DNA of 64,000 nucleotides, taken from NCBI RefSeq assembly GCF_007993755.1, contig NZ_CP042467.1:3372001-3436000 (forward strand). The letters run 5' to 3'. The DNA comes from Microvenator marinus (GTDB lineage: Bacteria > Myxococcota_A > Bradymonadia > Bradymonadales > Bradymonadaceae). Shown in pieces: positions 32,665-41,583 of this stretch (positions are counted from its first letter, which is position 1; the number at the start of each line of letters is the position of its first letter). The notes beneath the pieces were generated by a model. That model was given only the letters and a program-made list of their open reading frames with translations. It made no database searches and had not been told where the DNA came from. The position numbers and the translations under genes are program-made.

Positions 32665-34142
32665 CAGTACAACTTCCGAATCAGGCGGTGATACCTGGGG
32701 CTCGCCGGGTCGAGGTCGATGACGCCGACCGATCCACACGGCTCCTCGAGGTAATCGTCGCAACGTCCGCCGGAGCGCGCGAGGTCCTCAAATAACGAGA
32801 CATAACCGCGCATCCCACGTGGGTCTGCGGCAAAGAAATAGGGCTTTTCGCCGAGCTCAACTTCGGCCACTACGGCGCCGATCGCAGGGTCAACCACTTG
32901 GATTGATCGGCCTTCAAAACACGGGATATAGAGCAGGACTTTGCCCTGACGCTCTACGCGCACGATGTCCGACGGCTGGTCGTTGAGCGTGATAGCTTTG
33001 GTCACTCGGTGTCCAACGCCGGCCCCAGTCTCGAGGTTCGTGGGCAGGAGCTCCACCACATGAAGCGCATCTGGATTGCGGGTCACTACGTAGAGTGTTT
33101 GGCCGTCCGGCTCGAACGCGATGGCGCGAGCATCGATGGCTGAACCGGGAAATCCGTTGAGCGTAACCCGGCCGCGGTCGATGAGCGCCTGGACCGACCC
33201 TTGAACGGGTTCGAGATAGGGCTGGAACACGGCGACGTCGCGCGTAAATCGGCCAGCTGCGTAGAAATCGCGGGTGCCCGGGCGCAAAGCCACGGCATTC
33301 GAGCCTTCAACGAACTCAGCCGAGCGCATGGTGGCCGTGCTCAGGTCGCCGCGGATGCTGATCGAGGTCAGGTTGGTGCTCCGCAGGTGCGAGAGCCCAA
33401 TGATGTCCACCGAGTCGATGTCAGACGCGAACTCTCCGCCTTCTGGGGCGCGCACGTTGAAGGTGCCGGCGCCGAGCGTGATGATATTTTGGTCGGCCTC
33501 GAGGCCGAGTGAGCCCGCGAGTCCGGCTGCGATAGTGGCTTCGGTGTCCGTCTCATCGGCGACGTAGGTTGCAAACCCGCCGGCTGCCTCAAGACGCCAT
33601 TCCCCAGCCGCTGCGGCTTCAATGACGAGCTCGCCGCCAAGCACATCTGTGGCGACTGCGAGTCCGAATGGGTCCGTAGGAATGAACGGTGCACCCGACA
33701 CATTTGGGACGCGGCGCAACGCACAATCGCGTGAGTCCGAGCTGCCTTCGCACGAAATCGCCGAACCATTCTCAGCCACATCCAAAACCAGTAGCTGGTT
33801 GTTCAGGCGCGCCGTCACGTACGCCTTGCTGGCGTCAGCGTTGAGCTTGATATTCGCACCAAAACTCGGGATGTACGGCCCTTGGCCGTCAAGAAGTTTT
33901 TGGGTTGCGAGGTCGATGACGCTGATGGTGCCACCCGAATCCTCGCGGTAGCGCGTGTCGAAATTCGAGTTCACCACGTAAAGAAAACGGCCGTTTGGAT
34001 GAACCGTCAGGCCGACCGGCCAATGCAGGCGATCGGTACGCGGTAGCGGGTCTTCGTAGCCGGCCGAGCAGCCAGTTCCCATCACCGTGAGTCCCACCAA
34101 CGCCGATAGGATAAATTTTTGAGCGAGCTTAAACTGATTCAT
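32664..34142 (-). CDS. YncE-like beta-propeller lipoprotein
   Basis: The protein is 492 aa. The signal peptide ends in VMGTGC (lipobox). Repeated motifs of the YVTN/lactonase type (WPVGLTVHPNGRFLYVVNSN, AYVTARLNNQLLVLDVAENG, RAIAFEPDGQTLYVVTRNPDALHVV) indicate a seven-bladed propeller. It overlaps the next gene's start by 1 nt, so the two large propeller-containing lipoproteins are made as one operon. The function is not evident; such propellers often bind proteins or carbohydrates. Confidence 0.8.
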   Translation of the reverse strand: MNQFKLAQKFILSALVGLTVMGTGCSAGYEDPLPRTDRLHWPVGLTVHPNGRFLYVVNSNFDTRYREDSGGTISVIDLATQKLLDGQGPYIPSFGANIKLNADASKAYVTARLNNQLLVLDVAENGSAISCEGSSDSRDCALRRVPNVSGAPFIPTDPFGLAVATDVLGGELVIEAAAAGEWRLEAAGGFATYVADETDTEATIAAGLAGSLGLEADQNIITLGAGTFNVRAPEGGEFASDIDSVDIIGLSHLRSTNLTSISIRGDLSTATMRSAEFVEGSNAVALRPGTRDFYAAGRFTRDVAVFQPYLEPVQGSVQALIDRGRVTLNGFPGSAIDARAIAFEPDGQTLYVVTRNPDALHVVELLPTNLETGAGVGHRVTKAITLNDQPSDIVRVERQGKVLLYIPCFEGRSIQVVDPAIGAVVAEVELGEKPYFFAADPRGMRGYVSLFEDLARSGGRCDDYLEEPCGSVGVIDLDPASPRYHRLIRKLY

Positions 34143-34213
34143 TCGAACCCCGAAATGCCGCCTCGGATTATCACCACAACCCCTCTCAAAGCAAGTCTAA
34201 CGTGTCGGGGCTC

Positions 34214-34846
34214 TTATCTCTCCCGTTCCGGGCGCCATAGCCGCTCACCGCGGTTTTGGTAGGTGAACTTGGTGGAGCAGATCAAGGGATTGCGTCGATC
34301 CACACGCGGGTTAAATGGATCATCAATGGTCTGGTAGAAAACAGAAGTGCCCCTGGGTACCTTAATCTGGAGGTCAGGAAGTACCTCAGCATATTTGCAG
34401 TAGAACCCGACCCGCAGTTTCTGAAGGCAGAGATTCTCCCACACCAAGACTTGAAGGGCCTCATCGGCAAAATACTCCTTCTCTCTTGTGAAAATCCGAA
34501 GTTGGTCAGCTTCATTCTCAGGGCATTTCACCTTGTACGCCCCGAGGTCAAAGGAGCTCGGAGAAATCAGGTCGCAGATAAAGACAGGAGTGATTGGCCC
34601 CGTTTCACCATTCAACCTGAATGGGCCAAAAAGCGCGAAGACATACCGAGGTTGGTCTTCTGGTAACGATGCCAAGAATACGGAGTCGAGCTCATCAATC
34701 TGCAACGTGCCTTCGATCGGGGTTTGCAGCTCAAACTCCACGCCTGACCAACTCTCCGGTTTCTCACACGAGTTGTTTTCACCTGCAAATCCTGGTTCGG
34801 CCCAGACCAGTGCCGCGACTATAGGCAGTAGAAATCTGCGTAACAT
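34214..34846 (-). CDS. Hypothetical secreted protein
   Basis: The protein is 210 aa. A Sec signal peptide with an AGFA-type cut at about 22-24 precedes a mature part rich in Cys (NNSCEKP, FICDLI, VKCPENE, LCLQKL, FYCKYA, LICSTK), consistent with disulfides in the periplasm. No lipobox is evident. It starts 5 nt after the XRE gene's stop, so the two are probably co-transcribed. I recognise no family. Confidence 0.65.
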   Translation of the reverse strand: MLRRFLLPIVAALVWAEPGFAGENNSCEKPESWSGVEFELQTPIEGTLQIDELDSVFLASLPEDQPRYVFALFGPFRLNGETGPITPVFICDLISPSSFDLGAYKVKCPENEADQLRIFTREKEYFADEALQVLVWENLCLQKLRVGFYCKYAEVLPDLQIKVPRGTSVFYQTIDDPFNPRVDRRNPLICSTKFTYQNRGERLWRPERER

Positions 34847-34851
34847 GCTTG

Positions 34852-35115
34852 CTAACTCGACTTCCGTTTTAGCCCGAGTTGAAGTCCAAAGATCTTGAAG
34901 ATTGAGGTGAGTGTTTCCATGGTTGGGTTGGCCTCGTCGTGCTCAAGTTTGCGCAGCGTGCGAACAGAGACCTTGGTCATACGCGAGAACTTTGCCTGAT
35001 TCACCTTGGCCACATCAACCCGAAGCCTGCGAATCGCCTCTCCCCACGTCCATTCACCACTATTCACCTTCTCCACCACTTCATCGTAGAAGGCATCTCG
35101 TTCTTCGATATCCAT
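34852..35115 (-). CDS. XRE-family DNA-binding regulator
   Basis: The protein is 87 aa. A helix-turn-helix lies at about 35-75 (VNQAKFSRMTKVSVRTLRKLEHDEANPTMETLTSIFKIFGL), with an acidic N-terminal helix. The C-terminal FGLQLGLKRK is the HipB-like ending seen in antitoxins and small repressors. No toxin partner is recognisable next to it; the neighbour downstream is a secreted Cys-rich protein. Two inverted repeats (35141-35163 and 35201-35216) lie just upstream and could be its operators. Confidence 0.75.
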   Translation of the reverse strand: MDIEERDAFYDEVVEKVNSGEWTWGEAIRRLRVDVAKVNQAKFSRMTKVSVRTLRKLEHDEANPTMETLTSIFKIFGLQLGLKRKSS

Positions 35116-35140
35116 AGAATTCCCCAGCTTTTCAGCTAGA

Positions 35141-35163
35141 TGCCGCCTATCCGCATGGCGGCA
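35141..35163. promoter_or_regulatory. Inverted repeat TGCCGCC-N9-GGCGGCA upstream of the XRE gene
   Basis: Perfect 7-bp arms, starting 26 nt upstream of the XRE start codon, fit autoregulation by the XRE protein. It could also act as a transcript hairpin after nrfA, but no U-tract follows it in the minus direction. Confidence 0.4.
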
Positions 35164-35200
35164 GTTTAATGCCGTTTTTGGGATCTAGCAACTTTCTGTT

Positions 35201-35216
35201 CGGCACTATGCTGCCG
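35201..35216 (-). terminator. Hairpin CGGCA-N6-TGCCG after nrfA
   Basis: A 5-bp stem 7 nt downstream of the nrfA stop on the minus strand. No U-run follows, so intrinsic termination would be weak; it might stabilise the mRNA end. Confidence 0.25.
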
Positions 35217-35222
35217 GTGGGC

Positions 35223-36701
35223 CTACTCGGCGACTTCGGGCTCGACTGCCTCCGGCTCGACAGCCTCAACCGCGCCCTGCGCTCGCCAATTCGCTGCAGC
35301 CAGCTCGCCCTGACGCGCATAGTCGATGGCCTCGCCGAGGACCATGGCAGCCTCCTGAGGGGCGTGGAAGCCCATCGAGTTCTCCGAGGCAATGAAGTCC
35401 AGACGCCACTGAGCTTTACGTTGTAACTCGCGAGCTTTCGCCAGCTGTTCATCCGAGGCGCCCTCGGCCTTTGCCTTTACGATGGCGTCGATCAGCCCAA
35501 CAATTGCGACTCCGCCGCGCTGCAGAAGGTCGTGATTACGGTCCTGAATCTTGGCAACGCGCGAAAGGAGTTCCGCCTCGTCCACGTGGTGACAGGTCTG
35601 GCAGGCGCGATTGACGTTGAGCAACGGGCTTCGAACCCAGTGGTCCGAGACTTTCGTGGCACCATCGCGTTGGTACGGCATATGGCAATCCGAGCAGGAC
35701 ACGCCGGCACGTGCGTGCACACCCTGGCTCCAGAGTTCGAACTCAGGGTGCTGCGCCTTAAAGACATCAGCGCCGGTTTCGGTATGCGTGAAGTCCTTAA
35801 ACGGACGGTCGCCCTCAAATTTGCGCTCTTCCCAGTGCTCCTCAATATTCGTGGCGGTCAAGCCCTTGCTCCACGGAAACTCAAGCGGGATCTCGCTCGC
35901 GCAGTAGTACTCCACGTGACATTGACCACAGACGAACGAACGCATTTCATTTCGCGACCCATCGACGTTCGGGTCGTAAGGCTCCTTGCGGTCGCCCTTG
36001 CGCCAGAGCTCCACGGAAGGAAGGTGCGGCGTAGGTGCTTCGGACTCGGCGAGTCGCTGAATGCCCTTGATGAAGCCGGGGCGAGTGACGCGAAGCTGCA
36101 TGGACTCGGGGTCGTGGCAATCGCCGCAGCTTACCGGGTGTGCGTGCCCCATATCGTGCAGCTTCTTGTTCAGGTCCTTGTATGCCCACTTATGGCTCTC
36201 CTCAAAACCCTTCATGGCATCGCCATCTCCGAGCTCGCGGTAGAGCGGCATCACAGCGGCGTGACAATGAAGGCACGAGCCCGACTGAGGCTTCGTCTGC
36301 CGTTCAGTCTGCTCCTGGTCCTCGAGCATATAGGCGTGGCCGCGGCGGTCGCGGTAGTCGATGGAAAACGCATAGCCCTGGAACATGCGCTTTAGCCACG
36401 GGTCGCGCTCGATCTTTTGCTCGGGCAAAGCCTCACTTCCGCCGTGCCCGCCAAAACGAGTACGCGTAGAGACAGCCGTGCGCTTGTACGAGTCGTACTG
36501 CCGCGGCCAGTTCTTGCCCCAAACCTCGGGGTCGGTGGTGTCCTCATCTACATCCACCACGCGCACGTACGGCGTTTGGGCCTCGGTCTTTCGCTCAAAA
36601 ATATTCAAGAGCAGCGCCGTGATTACTGCCGATGCAATGATCGAGACAATCAGGACTCCGATCAGCATCAGGCGTGTCTTGCGGGTTTTATTTTCACTCA
36701 T
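35223..36701 (-). CDS. nrfA: Ammonia-forming cytochrome c nitrite reductase catalytic subunit
   Basis: The protein is 492 aa. An N-terminal membrane helix (about 12-34) is followed by five haem sites, in order: CLHCH (143-147), CGDCH (192-196), CGQCH (258-262), CSDCH (336-340) and CQTCH (367-371). [10 protein letters not shown] and [13 protein letters not shown] are the NrfA active-site segments with the Tyr and His. The enzyme reduces nitrite to ammonium with six electrons in the periplasm, fed by NrfH. The first haem site is CxxCH, not the CxxCK of E. coli-type NrfA; CxxCH forms are known in some lineages. The tail (about 470-492) is an Ala/Val/Glu/Pro repeat. It overlaps nrfH by 8 nt. Confidence 0.92.
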   Translation of the reverse strand: MSENKTRKTRLMLIGVLIVSIIASAVITALLLNIFERKTEAQTPYVRVVDVDEDTTDPEVWGKNWPRQYDSYKRTAVSTRTRFGGHGGSEALPEQKIERDPWLKRMFQGYAFSIDYRDRRGHAYMLEDQEQTERQTKPQSGSCLHCHAAVMPLYRELGDGDAMKGFEESHKWAYKDLNKKLHDMGHAHPVSCGDCHDPESMQLRVTRPGFIKGIQRLAESEAPTPHLPSVELWRKGDRKEPYDPNVDGSRNEMRSFVCGQCHVEYYCASEIPLEFPWSKGLTATNIEEHWEERKFEGDRPFKDFTHTETGADVFKAQHPEFELWSQGVHARAGVSCSDCHMPYQRDGATKVSDHWVRSPLLNVNRACQTCHHVDEAELLSRVAKIQDRNHDLLQRGGVAIVGLIDAIVKAKAEGASDEQLAKARELQRKAQWRLDFIASENSMGFHAPQEAAMVLGEAIDYARQGELAAANWRAQGAVEAVEPEAVEPEVAE

Positions 36702-37224
36702 TCAATTGCTCCTTCCACTCTCCGGGCCTTTCTCGGGGGCCCAATCCGGCGCGAGAGCCGTGGCCTACGGTCCAATGGCAATGTACACACTGCACAAAAT
36801 CTGGGTCTGACGTGGATCCCGGAATCATGTCGTGAACGAGGTCGCCGTGGCACTCAAGACAATTGTCCTGCAAGAGCCGCCGGTTCTTCTCCTTGATCAC
36901 GATGGGTTCGCGGAAATCCTGAAACGTAAAGCCTTTCGAGTGGTAATATCCGTTCTCGGCTTTTGCGATATATTTGGGGATGAAGTCGTGGGGCAGGTGG
37001 CAATCCACGCACGTGGCCACGGTGTGGTGAGATGACTTCTGCCAGCCATCGTACTGAGGCTGCATGATATGGCAGTTCGCACACGCGGCGGGGTCGGTAC
37101 TAAAGTACGAAAGACCTTCGGCGTACTCAAACGTATATAGACCCATGCCAACCACAGCACCAACAAGTACTGCTGCGGCAACAGATAGCCACCTAATTAA
37201 CGAGTCTGCTCGCTCCTCACTCAT
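36694..37224 (-). CDS. nrfH: Cytochrome c nitrite reductase small subunit (quinol dehydrogenase)
   Basis: The protein is 176 aa. One N-terminal membrane helix (about 11-30) is followed by four CxxCH sites: CANCH (48-52), CVDCH (72-76), CLECH (122-126) and CVHCH (146-150). This is the NapC/NirT-family layout. NrfH takes electrons from menaquinol and passes them to NrfA in a membrane complex. It is the first gene of the nrfHA operon, with an 8-nt overlap to nrfA, so the pair supports respiratory nitrite ammonification. Nothing else of the nrf pathway is present. A short divergent gap (37225-37397) separates it from a lipoprotein gene. Confidence 0.9.
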   Translation of the reverse strand: MSEERADSLIRWLSVAAAVLVGAVVGMGLYTFEYAEGLSYFSTDPAACANCHIMQPQYDGWQKSSHHTVATCVDCHLPHDFIPKYIAKAENGYYHSKGFTFQDFREPIVIKEKNRRLLQDNCLECHGDLVHDMIPGSTSDPDFVQCVHCHWTVGHGSRAGLGPRERPGEWKEQLNE

Positions 37225-37397
37225 GCCTGCCCTGATCTACTGCTCAGTTTGCCCTGTCCGTTAACCTTATTGCATGATCGAGTCTCTGTCTAGTTAAGCC
37301 TCTTAGGACGGAGACCTTTGTCCGAGTTGGATGTTCCGTGCTACTGGTAACTATCCAGAAATCATCACGAACCCTGCTGCTCGATTCAGGCCAAGCC

Positions 37398-38396
37398 ATG
37401 AACTACATACTTGCTGCCATCGCCGTCTTTCTCATCACCTCGTGCGAGAAATCCAAACCATCCGAGCCAGAACCGAAAGAAGCACGTCCGAAAACCTCAA
37501 ATCAGGTCAAACCCGAACCCGCCCCTGAATCAAAGCCAATCACGATGGCTTATATCACCGGAGAGGACGTGCAGCTGGCGACGGTGTCCAGAGAAGGCAT
37601 TGTTGCGGGGCAAAAGCTGGAACTAGACCACAAGCCCATTGCGCTTCACTGGATGCGAGAAAAACTCTTCATCCTCACCCACGACGACGAAGACCCACCA
37701 AAGTTCGAACTCATCGAATACACGAACCAGAAGAGGCGAAAACTCGATCTTCCGGAAGCTACGGCATGGGCCGTGCCACATGATGGCGATTTTTCAGCTC
37801 ACGAAGAAGGCGGCGCCTTGTTTGGCGACGACCGAGAACTCTGGATGCGACGCTGCGCCGGAGGGTACATGGGCGATATGAGCGGATGCACAACGTTTGG
37901 TTACGTGCGTTTACTACCCGAACTTCTCGAGAAACAAACCGAGGCCCCCAAGAAACCACGATTTGGTGTGAGATTTGTGGACGCACCTGCCGGCTACGAC
38001 GTGGACGTGGACTTCGATGACGAAACCGAAACGGGCAAACTCGTGTGCAAGGACAACGACGCAGCACCGGTAGTCTTGGACCCGCAACAACTCGGGATGG
38101 AGCCCGAAATGGTGCTCTGGCTCTCCCAAGACCCTCCGATCTTCGTCGTCAATCAATACGACCAGAGCGGCGAAGGACTTTTCGACTACTACATGATTTT
38201 CACGCCCTGTGAGTCCAAACCCCATGCTGAAGAAAGTGTGGCCGAATACGACTTCGTGTATGGGCCAAATGGCGCATGGGCGGCCGAGGGTGGCATCTAT
38301 CTGGACAACCAGCGCATCGGTCAAGTGGATTTCCAAGAGGCCGACATTCCCCGCTACAGCGGTCCGGGCCTCGCCTTTTCATTCGTCGAGGACTAG
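37398..38396 (+). CDS. Hypothetical lipoprotein
   Basis: About 332 aa. The signal peptide ends in LITSC (lipobox), followed by a Lys/Pro/Glu-rich linker (KSKPSEPEPKEARPK) and a beta-rich body with many Asp/Glu. The ATG at 37398 is chosen over the frame start at 37338 because it begins the signal peptide; the Shine-Dalgarno is weak (CAGG). It is divergent from nrfH. I recognise no family. Confidence 0.65.
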   Translation: MNYILAAIAVFLITSCEKSKPSEPEPKEARPKTSNQVKPEPAPESKPITMAYITGEDVQLATVSREGIVAGQKLELDHKPIALHWMREKLFILTHDDEDPPKFELIEYTNQKRRKLDLPEATAWAVPHDGDFSAHEEGGALFGDDRELWMRRCAGGYMGDMSGCTTFGYVRLLPELLEKQTEAPKKPRFGVRFVDAPAGYDVDVDFDDETETGKLVCKDNDAAPVVLDPQQLGMEPEMVLWLSQDPPIFVVNQYDQSGEGLFDYYMIFTPCESKPHAEESVAEYDFVYGPNGAWAAEGGIYLDNQRIGQVDFQEADIPRYSGPGLAFSFVED

Positions 38397-38473
38397 CAAA
38401 AGTGGTGGCCCGCTTTACTGAGTGTTGGTAGAGTATCAGGCCGAAGCTTGGACCTTTAGGGGAGAAATACGAA

Positions 38474-39739
38474 GTGCTAGCCAATATTCCGAATTTCCTT
38501 AGAACCATTATCCCTACATGCCTATTGCTGGTGCCGAGTCTAGGCCATGCGCAATTCAATGAGCCCGATTTCGGAAATCATCCTAATCCTGCTGAGGTCC
38601 GCAAAGTCGTCGAAGCCAGACGTGGCAAGATCCAAGGCTGTTTCAAAGAACATTCGCAAAGCATGCCGGAACGTCTCGATGTTCAGTTCACTATCTGGAA
38701 AGATGGCGGCGTGAATTGGGCATCTATCGATGATTCTGGCATCAAGGATCCGAGCGTCACCCGATGCGTACGGGATGTGATCCTCCTCACGAAATTTGCG
38801 CCACCCAATGTGGAAATCGCTAAGATTTCCTACCCCTTTTTCTTCGGTGATTCGAAACCTCCGGTTTCTCAGGGCGTTGTCTACAATGTGATTGCGGGAG
38901 GAACGAATGACGTGCAGAAGTGCTACGAAAATGCGTTGACGAGCAATCCTGGCTTGGCCGGAAAGGTGAGAGTTGAGTTCGTGATAGCCACCGACGGCAC
39001 CGTCCATTCGCAGAAGGTAGTCGACACGGCTCTCAATAATGCTCAGGCGGAAGATTGCATCCTTGGAGTTTTCTCCAAGCTGAAGTTTCCCAGGCCGAAA
39101 GGTGGCGAGGTGATTGTCACGTTTCCGTTCGTCTTTAGTGTGAGCGATCCTTCGGACGTCTTCAAGGTGATAGAGAAGAACTCAAGCGCCCTCGACCTTT
39201 GTTTCAAGACGGCTCAGGTGGATCCAGCAGCCTTTCCAGGCCTGCGAGTTCGATTCGAGATTTCCGAGGGCGGCAAGCCAGGACCCTTAAGCGTCTCTGG
39301 GCAGGAACCAAGTGACGCGAGACTCTCCCAATGCGTATTGGACGCCATCGCCCGCATGAAGTTTAAGTCAGCATCCCACAAAGTTACAATGAACTTTCCG
39401 GTCAACTTCGCAACGGTGATGAAGGCGCAGAAAGATAAGTCCCTGGACGACGGCGCATCGTTGAAACCCGACGTCACTCGCGAGGTGGTTCGGCAGAATA
39501 GAGAGGATATTCGAGGATGTCATCAGAAAGAACTCGCAAGAAATCCTGAGCTTGAGGAGCGAGTAGCGACAACATTTGTGGTTTGGCATGATGGGACCGT
39601 GGTCTTCGCAGCCGTTACAGGATCGACCCTCGACAACTCAACGGTTGAGCAATGCATCGTAGATGAACTCCTCACATGGACCTTTCCAAAACCTAAAGGA
39701 ATGGCCATCATCAACTACCCATTCGAGCTCTCCAAATGA
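38474..39739 (+). CDS. Secreted protein with four two-cysteine AgmX/PglI-like domains
   Basis: The protein is 421 aa. A signal peptide (cut near HAQ, about residue 26) is followed by four copies of one domain, each with a Cys pair: C56/C98, C150/C195, C243/C287 and C349/C394, 42-45 residues apart. Each has a V(R/Q)F.I..DG strand and ends near KFP-P...V...YPF/FPF. This resembles the AgmX/PglI C-terminal domain (a TonB-like fold) of myxobacterial secreted proteins, involved in gliding or cell-surface functions; the role here is not known. The start is GTG at 38474 with GGGAG upstream. The stop overlaps the next gene by 4 nt. Confidence 0.75.
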   Translation: MLANIPNFLRTIIPTCLLLVPSLGHAQFNEPDFGNHPNPAEVRKVVEARRGKIQGCFKEHSQSMPERLDVQFTIWKDGGVNWASIDDSGIKDPSVTRCVRDVILLTKFAPPNVEIAKISYPFFFGDSKPPVSQGVVYNVIAGGTNDVQKCYENALTSNPGLAGKVRVEFVIATDGTVHSQKVVDTALNNAQAEDCILGVFSKLKFPRPKGGEVIVTFPFVFSVSDPSDVFKVIEKNSSALDLCFKTAQVDPAAFPGLRVRFEISEGGKPGPLSVSGQEPSDARLSQCVLDAIARMKFKSASHKVTMNFPVNFATVMKAQKDKSLDDGASLKPDVTREVVRQNREDIRGCHQKELARNPELEERVATTFVVWHDGTVVFAAVTGSTLDNSTVEQCIVDELLTWTFPKPKGMAIINYPFELSK

Positions 39740-40413
39740 GGATAGTCTTCGTCCTGGCACTTTTAATCCCTAGTCTTGCAGGTGCTCAAACCGCAGAATC
39801 AGGCTCCCAGACTAGCCCTGCTGACAAGCCACGAGCACACCTAAGTATCATCAACCAGAAGAATGAGAGTATTGACGAATGTTTCGCCACGCTGACCAAG
39901 GAGCCTTCTCAACATCCAGGGGTGCGCGTCAAATTCGTGGTCTCAAAGGAGGGCACACCGACTCTCATGATTGCATCCGAGGCCGAGAATCCCGATCTTA
40001 CGAAGTGCGTGCTCGATGTGGTGGCCACCGTGAAGTTTCCGCCTGCGTCGAGGGAAGTTCTCATGAACTACAATTTCGCCTTCAAACAAGAATTTCCTCC
40101 CCATGATGGTAGTAGCTACAAGAAGAAGTTTATTCGTCAGGTCATAGGCGAGAATGAAGAGAACATTCAACGTTGTCACGACATTGGGCTCAAAGAGGAC
40201 CCTGAGCTTCACGGGAACATTCAGACCAAGTTCTACATTTGGTACGACGGCACTGTGCTCAAGTCGACCATTGAGAGTTCTACTCTGAACAATCCTGATG
40301 TGGAGCTATGCATCCAAGAGGCGATTCTTGGCATGCGTTTTCCTGAACCGCCCCTCATGGTTGTAGTTGCATACCCATTAGACTTTAAGACCAAGGAAAA
40401 GGGTGATGAATAG
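39736..40413 (+). CDS. Secreted protein with two two-cysteine AgmX/PglI-like domains
   Basis: The protein is 225 aa. A signal peptide (cut near AGAQ) is followed by two copies of the same domain as in the preceding gene: C49/C91 and C147/C192, spacing 42 and 45. The second copy (IQRCHDIGL...YIWYDGTV...NPDVELCIQEAILGMRFPEPP) is closest to copy 4 of the neighbour (RGCHQKEL...VVWHDGTV...STVEQCIVDELLTWTFPKP). It is translationally coupled to the gene upstream (4 nt overlap) and to the next gene (8 nt overlap), so all three are one transcription unit. Function inferred only by family. Confidence 0.75.
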   Translation: MRIVFVLALLIPSLAGAQTAESGSQTSPADKPRAHLSIINQKNESIDECFATLTKEPSQHPGVRVKFVVSKEGTPTLMIASEAENPDLTKCVLDVVATVKFPPASREVLMNYNFAFKQEFPPHDGSSYKKKFIRQVIGENEENIQRCHDIGLKEDPELHGNIQTKFYIWYDGTVLKSTIESSTLNNPDVELCIQEAILGMRFPEPPLMVVVAYPLDFKTKEKGDE

Positions 40414-41578
40414 ACGAGTATTGACGCTAATCTTTGGACTTGTATGCGCCGCGTGCGGCGACGACGGAGCGGACTTGCCAGCAAACTGTCAATCTGGCGA
40501 CATCACCGGAACCATCGAGGTCCTGGCACCACGAGATGTGACAGCCTGCGGCGAAGTCGCGCTTAAGAGCATTGCTCAGGGCACGACCCTCAGGCTGCGA
40601 CCTGGCACAGTTGTGGACATGTTCGAGGGCCAGAGTTTTGCTATCGATACGGTGTCGCGGCTTATCGCCGAGGGCACTGAGGAGCGACCGATCATTTTCC
40701 AAGCTGCCACCAAGCGTGGCTGGTCCACCCTCTCGTTCCCCACCAGCGTGAACGCCGAGCCGTCTATCCTGAAGCACGTGATTTTCCGGGGCGGTCGTGG
40801 CGATGACCCCATACTCGCCGTCCACGACGGAGTGCGTCTCAACCACGTTCAGATTGAGGATACGGATACGGGACTTTTGGTCTCTGGTTGGGATCCTCAA
40901 TCCTCAAATATCCAGATAACGACCCGCGAGACACCACTTATTCTACGCACCGAAGAAGCCCTCTACGACCTGCATAAGGTAGAAGGCCTGCGTGTCGATA
41001 GTGAGACGAAAATCCAAGTCGAAGGTGAAAGTTTCGGGGAGGTCGTTCTAAAAAGCGTTGGGGGCTACTACGAGTTTGAGCACGCGGAGTTCGACAGTCT
41101 TGATGTGGGTCCCCATTCCCTCGTCTTTGTGCGAAATGGTCTGCGGGCAACGAACGTGCGGGTCGAAGGCCCAGTAAGTTTCTATTCGGATCACGACCTC
41201 GCATTTCAAGGTGGTGTGATCGGCGACCTCAAGATTGATGGGGCAGGACGTGTTGAGTTTTCTGACGTCTCACTCAACAACGTGACTGTGCGTGATGCGG
41301 AGCATGTCCGCCTTGACGGGGAGATCTTGGCAAAAGGTCTCGAAGTCACGCGAACTATCGACTCTACCTCGAGTCTGGCCTCCTTTGCCCCTGGTGTTTC
41401 CGTAACCGATTCAGTCTTCGAGGACCTCAACATACCTGTGGTTCTGGAGTTCGATGGGGCGCTCAACTTCGTGGGCAATGTCGTCACCGGTTCAGACACA
41501 TGCATTCAAACCTCCACGGATGACACCACAGACTATAACGCCGTAAACACCCTGAATTGCCCAACTCCCGTGCGTTGA
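40406..41578 (+). CDS. Lipoprotein with a right-handed beta-helix-like body
   Basis: About 390 aa. The signal peptide ends in VCAAC (lipobox). The body is a series of short hydrophobic strands with regular V/I/L and D/G (RLRPGTVVDMFEGQSFAID, NHVQIEDTDTGLLVSG, ATNVRVEGPVSFYSDHDLAFQGGVIGDL), consistent with a parallel beta-helix. The ATG 40406 is preferred over GTG 40403 (frame start). It overlaps the previous stop by 8 nt. It may be the surface partner of the two-cysteine proteins encoded before it. The stop is 6 nt from the convergent htpG stop. Confidence 0.65.
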   Translation: MNRRVLTLIFGLVCAACGDDGADLPANCQSGDITGTIEVLAPRDVTACGEVALKSIAQGTTLRLRPGTVVDMFEGQSFAIDTVSRLIAEGTEERPIIFQAATKRGWSTLSFPTSVNAEPSILKHVIFRGGRGDDPILAVHDGVRLNHVQIEDTDTGLLVSGWDPQSSNIQITTRETPLILRTEEALYDLHKVEGLRVDSETKIQVEGESFGEVVLKSVGGYYEFEHAEFDSLDVGPHSLVFVRNGLRATNVRVEGPVSFYSDHDLAFQGGVIGDLKIDGAGRVEFSDVSLNNVTVRDAEHVRLDGEILAKGLEVTRTIDSTSSLASFAPGVSVTDSVFEDLNIPVVLEFDGALNFVGNVVTGSDTCIQTSTDDTTDYNAVNTLNCPTPVR

Positions 41579-41583
41579 GAGTC

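Noticed and set aside
35532-36395. A 287-codon frame on the plus strand
   Set aside because: Antisense to nrfA, whose five haem motifs prove the real frame.
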